Of a stretch of 64,000 nt of DNA, positions 1 to 6,854 are shown piece by piece (the first letter of the stretch is position 1; each line of letters begins with the position of its first letter). Under the pieces are notes generated by a model. That model was given only the letters and a program-made list of their open reading frames with translations, searched no databases and was not told the DNA's origin. Source of the stretch: Paenibacillus lycopersici. Its GTDB lineage: Bacteria; Bacillota; Bacilli; Paenibacillales; Paenibacillaceae. Location: contig NZ_CP048209.1 in the NCBI RefSeq assembly GCF_010119935.1, positions 3,041,001-3,105,000 on the forward strand. Direction: 5' to 3'. A program made the position numbers and the translations under genes.

Positions 1-1
1 C

Positions 2-670
2 TGGAGGCTGGCTTGCGGTAACGAGCTGCCATACGATGAGGAGACATTGACCGGCATTATCGAGCGCATCAAGGGAAAAGCGAAGTGGTATTGGAGCGAC
101 CCCGAGCGCCATCGCATCGGGCGGATGGATCTCGCTAAGACCCGCGCAGGCTTCATTGCCGAGGCGCTGCAGGAAGCGGGTCATGGCGGCCCGGCCGCAG
201 CCGAGAGCGCCGCGGCGGTTGCCGAACGCATCTCGGCCGCGTTCACCGATGCGCGGGACAAGGCGATCACCATGATTCCGGGCGCGCTCGAAACGATTCA
301 TCACTTGAGAGAGCGCGGCTTCAAGCTGGCGCTGATCACGAACGGCAGCGCCAGCGGTCAGCGCAGCAAGATCGACCGGTTCGGGCTCGCGCCGCTCTTC
401 GATCTCATCCTCATCGAGGGGGAGTTCGGAACGGGCAAGCCCGAGCAAGCCGTCTACCTGCACGCCATGCAGGAGCTGAACGTCAAGGCGGAAGAAGCGT
501 GGATGGTAGGCGATAATTTCGATTGGGAGATCGTCGCGCCGCAAGCGGTCGCGATGAAAGGCGTCTGGGTCAATCCGAAGCGTCTGGCGCCTACGGGCGG
601 CATAACGCCGTTCCGAACGATCGAAACATTAAGCGAGCTTCGCGGACTGCTGGACGAGCTTGCGAATTAA
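2..670 (+). CDS. HAD-superfamily hydrolase, 5' end outside window
   Basis: Predicted haloacid-dehalogenase-fold phosphatase. The reading frame is open back to the first codon of the window, so the gene begins upstream and the N-terminal DxDxT nucleophile motif is not visible. Seen here are the motif II region (LALITNGSASGQRSKI), the motif III lysine (GTGKPEQAVY) and motif IV (MVGDNFDWEIVAPQAVAMKGVWVNP), in the spacing of small HAD subfamily I phosphatases of the YjjG/YfnB kind. The C-terminus is complete and ends at TAA. The substrate cannot be inferred. An internal TTG at 47 gives a shorter frame but lacks a good ribosome binding site, which supports the partial reading. No partner genes are visible; the next gene is on the opposite strand. 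Confidence 0.85.
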   Translation, partial: WRLACGNELPYDEETLTGIIERIKGKAKWYWSDPERHRIGRMDLAKTRAGFIAEALQEAGHGGPAAAESAAAVAERISAAFTDARDKAITMIPGALETIHHLRERGFKLALITNGSASGQRSKIDRFGLAPLFDLILIEGEFGTGKPEQAVYLHAMQELNVKAEEAWMVGDNFDWEIVAPQAVAMKGVWVNPKRLAPTGGITPFRTIETLSELRGLLDELAN

Positions 671-801
671 GCGGAACGCTTAATGAATCCGTACGAACGA
701 GCCTGGCCTCGTAAGCGGAACGCTAAGTCGGACGGGCTCGCGCGGAGTGAGCGGGAGGCGGCGCCGATCGGGCTCGCGGCCTGACTGCCGGCGAGAGAAG
801 G

Positions 802-1596
802 TTATTTGGTCGCGAGCATCGACAGCCATTGCGGAATCGCGGCCTTCGGATTGAGCTGCCAATCGCACAGATCGTCAAGCTCCTGCTGCGTGCGCGGCGT
901 CTCGTCCTCGTCGTCGATCCAGAACGTGGCGTCCGCCGCGTACATTTCCTCCATCCGCGCGATGCGCAGGCCGCCGTTCAGCATGGAGTTGGCGATGTCC
1001 TGCACGCGCCACAGGTAGCGCGGCACCTCCTCGAACGGTCCCGTCAGATGGTACGGCTTGACGACCTCGAGGACGCCGCCCTCATTGCCGCCGAACGGCC
1101 GCATGAACGGATGGATGTCGAACATGACGTACGACCCGCCGTCTTTCAAGATCCGGTGAACGTTCCGGTACATGCCCGCCAGATCGGAAATCCAGACATG
1201 GACGCCGTTCGAGGTATAGACGAAATCGTACGCCCCGCTTGCGATGCCGCTCAGCTTCATCGTGTCCTCGAGGACAAATTCGATGTCCCAGCCGTGCTCG
1301 TCGGCGATCTTGCGGCTGTTGGCGATCTGGTTCTCCGAGATGTCGCAGGACGTGACGCGGGCGCCCAGGAGATGGAAGGCGAAGACGGCGTGATTGTCGC
1401 CGCTGGACGGCACGCAGATGCGTTTGCCCCGCAGGTCGGGCATCGCTTGCTTGATCAATTCGAAAGTTGCCGGGTGGAAGGCGGATTCCGGTTGACGAAT
1501 CAGCGCGGCAATGACGTTCTCGGTGCGTTTGACGCGATACCACGTTTCCGACCATTCGTTCCATTGGTCTTTGACGCTTGAAGCTGAATGTTCCAT
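802..1596 (-). CDS. class I SAM-dependent methyltransferase
   Basis: Predicted S-adenosylmethionine-dependent methyltransferase of 264 residues. The Rossmann-type domain shows a variant motif I (KRICVPSSGDNHAVFAFHLLGARVTSCDIS), an acidic motif II (DISENQIANSRKIADEHGWDIEFVLEDT), a motif IV-like YDFVYTSNGVHVW and a post-motif helix with ILKDGGSYVMFDIHPF. This resembles Bacillus YdaC/YcgJ-type small-molecule methyltransferases, and the acceptor is unknown. The ATG at 1596 was chosen because GAGGT lies about nine bases upstream on the minus strand; the frame continues to 1689 but without conserved sequence. It is monocistronic and convergent with the HAD gene. Confidence 0.85.
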   Translation of the reverse strand: MEHSASSVKDQWNEWSETWYRVKRTENVIAALIRQPESAFHPATFELIKQAMPDLRGKRICVPSSGDNHAVFAFHLLGARVTSCDISENQIANSRKIADEHGWDIEFVLEDTMKLSGIASGAYDFVYTSNGVHVWISDLAGMYRNVHRILKDGGSYVMFDIHPFMRPFGGNEGGVLEVVKPYHLTGPFEEVPRYLWRVQDIANSMLNGGLRIARMEEMYAADATFWIDDEDETPRTQQELDDLCDWQLNPKAAIPQWLSMLATK

Positions 1597-1738
1597 GCAT
1601 GCAAACCTCATTTCACGGTTGGAGTCGTCTGACGAAGGAAGGCATGGTGTGGAAAATTCTTGATTTTGGAAGCGCTTCCCTCTATCCACACAATAAGCGA
1701 CGGACCGCCATCCGTCAATCGCCGATCAAGAACGCCTA

Positions 1739-1768
1739 TTGACGGCTCGCCGGCAATAGGGCTATAAT
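1739..1768 (+). promoter_or_regulatory. sigma-A type promoter of the T-box leader
   Basis: TTGACG at 1739-1744 and TATAAT at 1763-1768 are separated by 18 bases, which is close to consensus. Transcription would start near 1775 and run through the T-box leader into the aminotransferase gene at 2123. Confidence 0.8.
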
Positions 1769-1774
1769 GGCTAC

Positions 1775-2050
1775 AAACTTCACATGAACCATAAAATTCG
1801 TTGACGAGAAAGAGTACGTCATCCGTCTGATTCACAGAGAGTTGGGGCAGGTGCAAACCAACATTCAGGCGCTGACCGAAGCCATCTCCGAGAAGCCAGC
1901 TGAACGTAAGAGTAAGCGGCGCCGCAGGTCCAGCGTTAACGGGACGCGTATTGTTGGATACGTGATTGAGTGCCGCTTTCCTTGACGGATTGCGGAACTA
2001 GGGTGGTAACACGGGTAATGGCCCGTCCCTTTTTGGGGACGGGTCTTTTT
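1775..2050 (+). ncRNA. T-box leader (tRNA-sensing riboswitch)
   Basis: Leader RNA that senses uncharged tRNA. The T-box itself reads AGGGTGGTAACACGGG from 2000, a variant of the canonical AGGGTGGNACCGCGG. It is followed by the terminator at 2021-2050. Stem I hallmarks are present: AGTA at 1813-1816, AGAGAG at 1836-1841, GGTGCAA at 1850-1856, and a lower helix GTCA/TGAC (1818-1821 with 1873-1876). The specifier side reads CCGAA then GCC at 1881-1883 followed by A, so the best candidate specifier is alanine GCC. CCA (Pro) or ATC (Ile) in neighbouring registers cannot be excluded by eye. It controls the aminotransferase at 2123. Confidence 0.88.
2021..2050 (+). terminator. T-box intrinsic terminator
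   Basis: CCCGTCCC pairs with GGGACGGG across a T-rich loop and is followed by CTTTTT. This is the terminator that competes with the T-box antiterminator; its 5' side overlaps the T-box region. Confidence 0.88.
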
Positions 2051-2122
2051 GCGTTCAATCGGCGATTGGCATGGGAGCGAAATTGCGTTAGACGCGGTGA
2101 ATACAAGAAGGAGGAGAAACGG

Positions 2123-3298
2123 ATGATCGGATCAACATCGTTAACGGAGTTTTTGACGCCGGCGGTTCGCGACATGGAGCCGTCGGGCATACGGAGGTAT
2201 TTTGATTACGCGGCGGGACGGAAGGATATCATCTCGCTCGGCGTGGGCGAACCGGATTTCGTGACGCCGAAGCCCGTTCGCGACGCTTGCATCGCCGCGC
2301 TGGAGAAAGGACGGACGACGTATACACCGAATGCCGGCTTGCCGGAGCTGCGCGAAGCGATCGCGGACTACTTGGGCGATGCGTTCGGGCTGGCGTACGA
2401 TGCCGCCGACGAAGTGCTGGTCACGAACGGAAGCAGCGAAGCGATCGATCTCGCGCTCCGGGCGCTCCTCTCGCCAGGCGACGAAATTCTCATCCCGGAA
2501 CCGTGCTTCGTCGCTTATTCGCCGATTTCGGCCTTGTTCGGAGGCGTGACCGTTCCGATCGAAACGACCGCGGAGAACGGATTCAAGCTGACCGCGGAAG
2601 CGCTGCGGGCGAAGCTGACGCCGCGATCGAAGATTCTGCTGGTGAGCTACCCGAATAATCCGACCGGCGGCATCATGACGCGGGAAGACTGGCTGCCGAT
2701 CGCCAAGCTGGCCGAGGAGCATAATCTGCTCGTCATCTCCGATGAGATCTACGCGGAGCTGACTTACGGCAGCGTGCACGAAAGCATTGCGGCGCTGCCC
2801 GGCATGCAGCGGCGAACATTGCTCGTAAGCGGCTTCTCCAAAGCGTTCGCCATGACGGGCTGGCGGGTCGGCTATGTATGCGGTCCGGCCGAGCTGGTGT
2901 CGGCGCTGCTGAAGATTCATCAATATACCGCCATGTGCGCGCCGATTCTCGGCCAGATCGCCGCGCTGGAATCGCTCCGCATCGGGATGGAAGAGAAGGC
3001 GCGCATGGTGGAATCCTATGACGGCAGACGGCGGTTCTTCGTCGCCAGGCTGCGTGAAATCGGCCTCCCTTGCCACGAGCCGCGCGGATCATTCTATGCG
3101 TTCCCGTCGATCGCGCCGACCGGGCTGAGCTCGGATGAGTTCGCGCGCCGGCTGCTCGACGAAGCGGGCGTCGTCACGGTGCCCGGCCACGTGTTCGGCG
3201 TCGGCGGCGAAGGCTTTATCCGCTGCTGCTACGCGGCTTCGCAGTCGCAGCTGGAGACGGCGCTGGAGCGCATCGAGCTATTCGTGCAATCGCTGTGA
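2123..3298 (+). CDS. PLP-dependent class I/II aminotransferase (PatA/AlaT-like)
   Basis: Fold-type I aminotransferase of 391 residues. It shows the substrate and cofactor signatures LGVGEPDF, TNGSSEAIDLA, VSYPNNPTGG, ISDEIYAELTYG and the Schiff-base lysine in SGFSKAFAMTGWRVGY, followed by the PLP-phosphate arginine region. The subgroup contains aspartate, alanine and N-acetyl-diaminopimelate aminotransferases (AspB, PatA, AlaT), and sequence alone does not fix the substrate. The start is ATG at 2123, preceded by AAGGAGGAG; the frame is open upstream to 1970 but that part overlaps the T-box terminator and is not expected to be translated. Control by an amino-acid-specific T-box ties it to amino-acid supply. 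If the specifier is GCC, the enzyme would be a biosynthetic alanine transaminase. Confidence 0.9.
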   Translation: MIGSTSLTEFLTPAVRDMEPSGIRRYFDYAAGRKDIISLGVGEPDFVTPKPVRDACIAALEKGRTTYTPNAGLPELREAIADYLGDAFGLAYDAADEVLVTNGSSEAIDLALRALLSPGDEILIPEPCFVAYSPISALFGGVTVPIETTAENGFKLTAEALRAKLTPRSKILLVSYPNNPTGGIMTREDWLPIAKLAEEHNLLVISDEIYAELTYGSVHESIAALPGMQRRTLLVSGFSKAFAMTGWRVGYVCGPAELVSALLKIHQYTAMCAPILGQIAALESLRIGMEEKARMVESYDGRRRFFVARLREIGLPCHEPRGSFYAFPSIAPTGLSSDEFARRLLDEAGVVTVPGHVFGVGGEGFIRCCYAASQSQLETALERIELFVQSL

Positions 3299-3363
3299 GC
3301 GTGTGCCGAAGCTGATTCCGCGACAGCGCAGCGGATTTCGCATTGCGGGCTTCATCGCTTCCG

Positions 3364-4269
3364 CTACATCTGGCCCGACTGGAAATAGTCGATGAAATGC
3401 TGCGCGCGTTTCGACAGCAGATGATCCTTCAGCCAGAGGATGCCGATATCCGATTGGAAGTAGGCATCCTTGATCGGCAGAATCGCGATTTCGCTATAGG
3501 GGAACGAGGACAGAATCGATTTCGGGAATACGGTTGCTCCGATGCCGGCAGCGATTAAGGACATAATAACGGTAACGCTTGAGCATTCGCAGATGATATT
3601 GGGCTCCAGGCCATGCCGCCTGAACTCGTTCACGACCTGCTCGTGCATGCGGATCGTTTTGTCCGTCTTCAATGTGAGGAGCGGGTACTCCGCCAGCTCA
3701 TGCATCGCAATGCTCGTCCGTTCTTTGCCGGATTGCGTCACCCAGGCGCTCGGGAAGACCGTCACGTACGGATCGGACGGCAGCGGCAGCGTCGACAGCT
3801 TCGCGGGCAGAATGCCGGTTTCGAAGGGGAGGCGGGAGACGACGAGCTCGATCGCGCGTTTCTCCAGCATCTCGCCGAGCAGGAAGTGATCGCCTTCGGT
3901 AATTTTGAACGTGATCTGCGGGTAAGCCGCGCGCAGCTTCTGAATGGGCTTCGGCAGGATCGACACGCAGGAGACGACGGCGCCGATCGAGAGCGTGCCG
4001 CGTACGCCTTCTTCCAGCTCCTTCACTTCCAGCATCGTTTCGTCGAGCTGCGCCAGCAGCGACTCGGCCTTGGAACGAAGCAGCTCGCCGGCGGCGGTCA
4101 GCGTCAGCTGCTTGCGGCCGCGCTCGAACAATTTCGCGCCGAGCTCCTCCTCCATCAGCATCAGCTGGCGGCTTAGCGGAGGCTGCTCCATATGCAGCAA
4201 TTTGGCCGCGCGCGTAATTTGCTTCTCTTGGGCAATGGCAAGGAAATATTTCAATTGTTTCAAGTCCAT
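3364..4269 (-). CDS. LysR-family transcriptional regulator
   Basis: LysR-type regulator of 301 residues. It has an N-terminal winged helix-turn-helix (MDLKQLKYFLAIAQEKQITR, then AAKLLHMEQPPLSRQL) and a periplasmic-binding-like effector domain from about residue 90. ATG at 4269 was chosen because GAGGCG lies eight bases upstream and the family normally begins with MDLKQLKYF. It is divergent from ilvE, with a 19-bp palindrome containing a T-N11-A LysR box between the two genes. It therefore probably autoregulates and controls ilvE; the effector is unknown. Confidence 0.92.
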   Translation of the reverse strand: MDLKQLKYFLAIAQEKQITRAAKLLHMEQPPLSRQLMLMEEELGAKLFERGRKQLTLTAAGELLRSKAESLLAQLDETMLEVKELEEGVRGTLSIGAVVSCVSILPKPIQKLRAAYPQITFKITEGDHFLLGEMLEKRAIELVVSRLPFETGILPAKLSTLPLPSDPYVTVFPSAWVTQSGKERTSIAMHELAEYPLLTLKTDKTIRMHEQVVNEFRRHGLEPNIICECSSVTVIMSLIAAGIGATVFPKSILSSFPYSEIAILPIKDAYFQSDIGILWLKDHLLSKRAQHFIDYFQSGQM

Positions 4270-4289
4270 CGGGATTCGCCTCTTCATTA

Positions 4290-4308
4290 GCATACCTTGA
4301 AGGTATGC
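4290..4308. promoter_or_regulatory. candidate LysR operator
   Basis: Perfect inverted repeat GCATACCTT-G-AAGGTATGC, which includes ATAC-N7-GTAT and so fits the T-N11-A LysR consensus. It lies about 21 bases before the LysR start and about 99 bases before ilvE, the usual recognition-site position in divergent LysR pairs. Confidence 0.7.
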
Positions 4309-4406
4309 AAAATGGATAAAATAGATATTATTAATATAGCTACCGGCATAGTAAAATGCAATTAGACGTCATACGACATTGAACAATAATGAAAGAGGGG
4401 ATTCCC

Positions 4407-5483
4407 ATGATCGCAGCTACAACGATCCAAATCGAACGCACGACGAACCCGAAAGTGAAACCGCAGCCGGACAAACTCGGCTTCGGCGTTCATTTCACCG
4501 ACCATATGTTCATTATGAACTACTCGGCCGAGCATGGCTGGCATCAAGCGCGCATCGTGCCGTATCAGCCGATCACCCTCGATCCGGCGGCGAAAGTGTT
4601 TCACTACGGCCAAACGGTATTCGAAGGCTTGAAAGCGTATCGCACCGAAGAAGGCCGCGTGCAGCTGTTCCGGCCCGACATGAACTTCAAGCGTCTTAAC
4701 CGTTCGAACGACCGGATGAGCATTCCTCCGATTCCGGAAGAGCTGGGGATCGAAGCGGTCAAGGAACTGACGAAGATCGACCAGGACTGGATTCCGGACG
4801 GCGCAGGCAACTCGCTCTATATCCGCCCGTTCGTTATCGCGACCGAACCGCTTCTCGGCGTTCATCCGTCGCACGAGTACCAGTTCATCATCATCATGTC
4901 GCCGGTCGGCGCCTATTACCCGGAAGGCATTAACCCGGTCAAGATTTTCGTCGAATCCCGTTACGTCCGTGCCATGGTCGGCGGCGTCGGCGAAGCGAAG
5001 ACGGCCGGCAACTACGCGGCAGGCCTCAAAGCGCAGGAAGCGGCGAACGAGCAGGGCTATACGCAGGTGCTGTGGCTCGACGGCGCAGAGCACAAGTACA
5101 TCGAGGAAGTCGGCAGCATGAACGTCTTCTTCAAGATCGACGGCACCGTCTATACGCCGGCGCTGAACGGCAGCATCCTGGACGGGATCACGCGCAACTC
5201 GACGATCCAGCTGCTGAAGCATTGGAATATTCCGGTCGTGGAACGCGTTCTCTCGATCGAGGAAATCTACGAAGCGGGCCGTACGGGCAAGCTGGAGGAA
5301 GCGTTCGGCACGGGTACGGCAGCCGTCATCTCCCCGGTCGGCGAGCTGAACTGGAAAGGCGAGAAGCTGGTCATCAACGACGGCGCGACAGGCGAAGTGT
5401 CCGAGAAGCTGTACGACAACCTGACAGGCATTCAATACGGCAAATTGGAAGATCCGTTCAGCTGGATGGTTGAAGTGAAATAA
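4407..5483 (+). CDS. ilvE: branched-chain amino acid aminotransferase
   Basis: Fold-type IV PLP enzyme that interconverts valine, leucine or isoleucine with their 2-oxo acids, using glutamate/2-oxoglutarate. Length is 358 residues, typical of the long (BCAT type II) bacterial family. Diagnostic segments are FGVHFTDHMFIMNYS, FHYGQTVFEGLKAYR, LYIRPFVIATE, the catalytic lysine region GEAKTAGNYAAGLKAQ, the glutamate in KYIEEVGSMNVFF, LNGSILDGITRNS and GTGTAAVISPVG. The start is ATG at 4407 behind GAAAGAGGGG. It stands alone downstream of a divergent LysR gene; a hairpin follows at 5542. Confidence 0.95.
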   Translation: MIAATTIQIERTTNPKVKPQPDKLGFGVHFTDHMFIMNYSAEHGWHQARIVPYQPITLDPAAKVFHYGQTVFEGLKAYRTEEGRVQLFRPDMNFKRLNRSNDRMSIPPIPEELGIEAVKELTKIDQDWIPDGAGNSLYIRPFVIATEPLLGVHPSHEYQFIIIMSPVGAYYPEGINPVKIFVESRYVRAMVGGVGEAKTAGNYAAGLKAQEAANEQGYTQVLWLDGAEHKYIEEVGSMNVFFKIDGTVYTPALNGSILDGITRNSTIQLLKHWNIPVVERVLSIEEIYEAGRTGKLEEAFGTGTAAVISPVGELNWKGEKLVINDGATGEVSEKLYDNLTGIQYGKLEDPFSWMVEVK

Positions 5484-5541
5484 AATCATGCTTCGCGTGC
5501 AAGGCGCATAAGTGCGGCCGCGTTCGCCGCGGCGCTCGAAC

Positions 5542-5577
5542 AAGACGGGCAGATCCGAAAATGGATCTGCCCGTCTT
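5542..5577. terminator. hairpin after ilvE, left boundary of repeat copy C
   Basis: AAGACGGGCAGATCC pairs with GGATCTGCCCGTCTT over a 6-base loop. A second hairpin with the same core and compensatory changes at the stem base lies at 5998-6030. The pair brackets the dispersed repeat copy in this convergent intergenic region. T-tracts are weak. Confidence 0.7.
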
Positions 5578-5997
5578 CATATTGTAGGGAAACCCATGAT
5601 TGGGACCTCGAATGGATCGACAACTTGATCGGCGGACCTCGGGCAGTACAGGCATCCGCATCCGCGTTATCCAGCTTGGGCATCCGAATCCGTTCGGATC
5701 ATGTCGCTTAAGGAGGAATAGGCAGCGCTGTCTTCGACAGCATGGGATCCGGATAGGAGATCCGTTATTCGCCCGTTTACATGGCTATCTATGTTCTCGC
5801 GGACATAGGATCCTTTAATTCGTCAAACAGGCAGTCCGTTCTGCGCTCTCCGGAGACAATAACGAATCCTATGTCCGTTCGCTTCCCCAAATCTACCGAT
5901 TTCAACCAAATAACGGATTCTGTGTCCGTCGACCATGATGACGATCTCGTCGGCATATGCAATGTCGAAGAACCAAGTATGTTCTCGACAGCCTGAA
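5578..5997 (-). repeat. dispersed composite intergenic repeat, copy C
   Basis: Gene-free. Read on the minus strand it starts with CAGGCTGTCGAGAA directly after a terminator-like hairpin. It then carries several boxes of the type CGGACA-n-AGGATTCGTTA alternating with the reverse form AACGGATCTCCTATCCG, and ends at CTACAATATG next to the second hairpin. The same order is found in copies A (14.7-16.9 kb) and B (34.4-35.4 kb). No open frame here is convincing. Confidence 0.75.
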
Positions 5998-6030
5998 GCC
6001 GGGCAGATCCGAATCGGATCTGCCCGGCTT
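5998..6030. terminator. hairpin after UlaG-like gene, right boundary of repeat copy C
   Basis: Stem with the same GGGCAGATCC/GGATCTGCCC core as 5542-5577, but AGCC/GGCT at the base where the other has AGAC/GTCT, so base pairing is preserved. On the minus strand it is followed immediately by CAGGCTGTCGAGAA. Confidence 0.7.
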
Positions 6031-6088
6031 GTTCGTTGTGCAATCGAGAATCGAGGCTAATGATCGAATGCCATTGAGCCTTTCATAG

Positions 6089-6754
6089 TCATGCATATTG
6101 CTGGACATATTGAAACGTAAGCGTCTGCGGCTTGTCCGGGAGCTCCCGCTTGCTCAGCGCCAGCGTCCGAACGTCGGCGGTCAAAGGCCGGCCGAGCGCC
6201 TGGATGAACGGCGCGCTCTTCTCGAATACGATCCGCCCGAGCAGCCCGAGCGCTTTCGTGCCGTAATGCATCGGAATGGCGATCGCCGGGTTCAGCTGCC
6301 GGACGACCTGGGCCGCTTCCGTGCCGTTCAGCGTCATTCGGCCGCCGATCGGCACGATCAGCACGTCGATTGCGCCGAGGGACGCCAGCTGCTCCTCCGT
6401 CAGCAGATGGCCGAGATCGCCGGCATGGCAGACGACGATGCCGTCCATTTCGATGACGAAGCATAGATTGCCGCCGCGTTTCGCGCCGTTATGCTTGTCA
6501 TGGAAGGTTCGGACGCCGCGGACGGCGACGTCGCGCACGGTGCGCGGCTCGGGTTCGTTGATCAAGACATAGCTGCCGGAAGCGACTTGGATCTGATTAT
6601 GGTCCTTGTGATTATGCGTGACGATGACGGCGTCCGTCTCGATCGGCTTCGGCATCCGATAACCGAGAAACTTGCCGTACGGATCGATCAGAACGCGCGT
6701 GCCTTGCTCGGACGTAAGCATAAAGCTGGAATGACCGTACCATATCATCTTCAT
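6089..6754 (-). CDS. UlaG-like metallo-beta-lactamase-fold hydrolase
   Basis: Metal-dependent hydrolase of 221 residues in the UlaG/YtkL branch of the metallo-beta-lactamase fold. The metal motif HNHKDH (H47, H49, D51, H52) is intact, followed by TFHDKHNGAKRGGNLCFVIE, the metal-ligand region CHAGDLGH and a late histidine in IPMHYGTKA. The N-terminus MKMIWYGHSSFML is characteristic of UPF0173-type proteins; no physiological substrate is established for most of them. The ATG at 6754 has AAGGTGG upstream. The frame continues upstream to 6931, but that extension crosses the promoter and operators and is not conserved-looking. It lies downstream of the YerD-like gene on the same strand, but has its own promoter region. 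Confidence 0.88.
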   Translation of the reverse strand: MKMIWYGHSSFMLTSEQGTRVLIDPYGKFLGYRMPKPIETDAVIVTHNHKDHNQIQVASGSYVLINEPEPRTVRDVAVRGVRTFHDKHNGAKRGGNLCFVIEMDGIVVCHAGDLGHLLTEEQLASLGAIDVLIVPIGGRMTLNGTEAAQVVRQLNPAIAIPMHYGTKALGLLGRIVFEKSAPFIQALGRPLTADVRTLALSKRELPDKPQTLTFQYVQQYA

Positions 6755-6785
6755 AAGAGCAGCCACCTTACTTGTGTAATTATCT

Positions 6786-6829
6786 GTGCAGATTACAGCA
6801 CAATAATATATATGTGCAAATAATAGCAC
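6786..6829 (-). promoter_or_regulatory. paired palindromic operators over the UlaG-like promoter
   Basis: Two related 16-bp inverted repeats, GTGCAGATTACAGCAC (6786-6801) and GTGCAAATAATAGCAC (6814-6829), spaced 28 bp centre to centre. On the minus strand a candidate -35 TTGCAC and -10 TAATCT, 18 bases apart, overlap them, so binding would occlude the promoter. The cognate regulator is not identified. Confidence 0.6.
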
Positions 6830-6854
6830 ATTAATTACGACTTGGCAAAGCCGG

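Noticed and set aside
1970..2122. Upstream extension of the aminotransferase frame.
   Set aside because: It overlaps the T-box and its terminator, and the ATG at 2123 has a near-perfect ribosome site.
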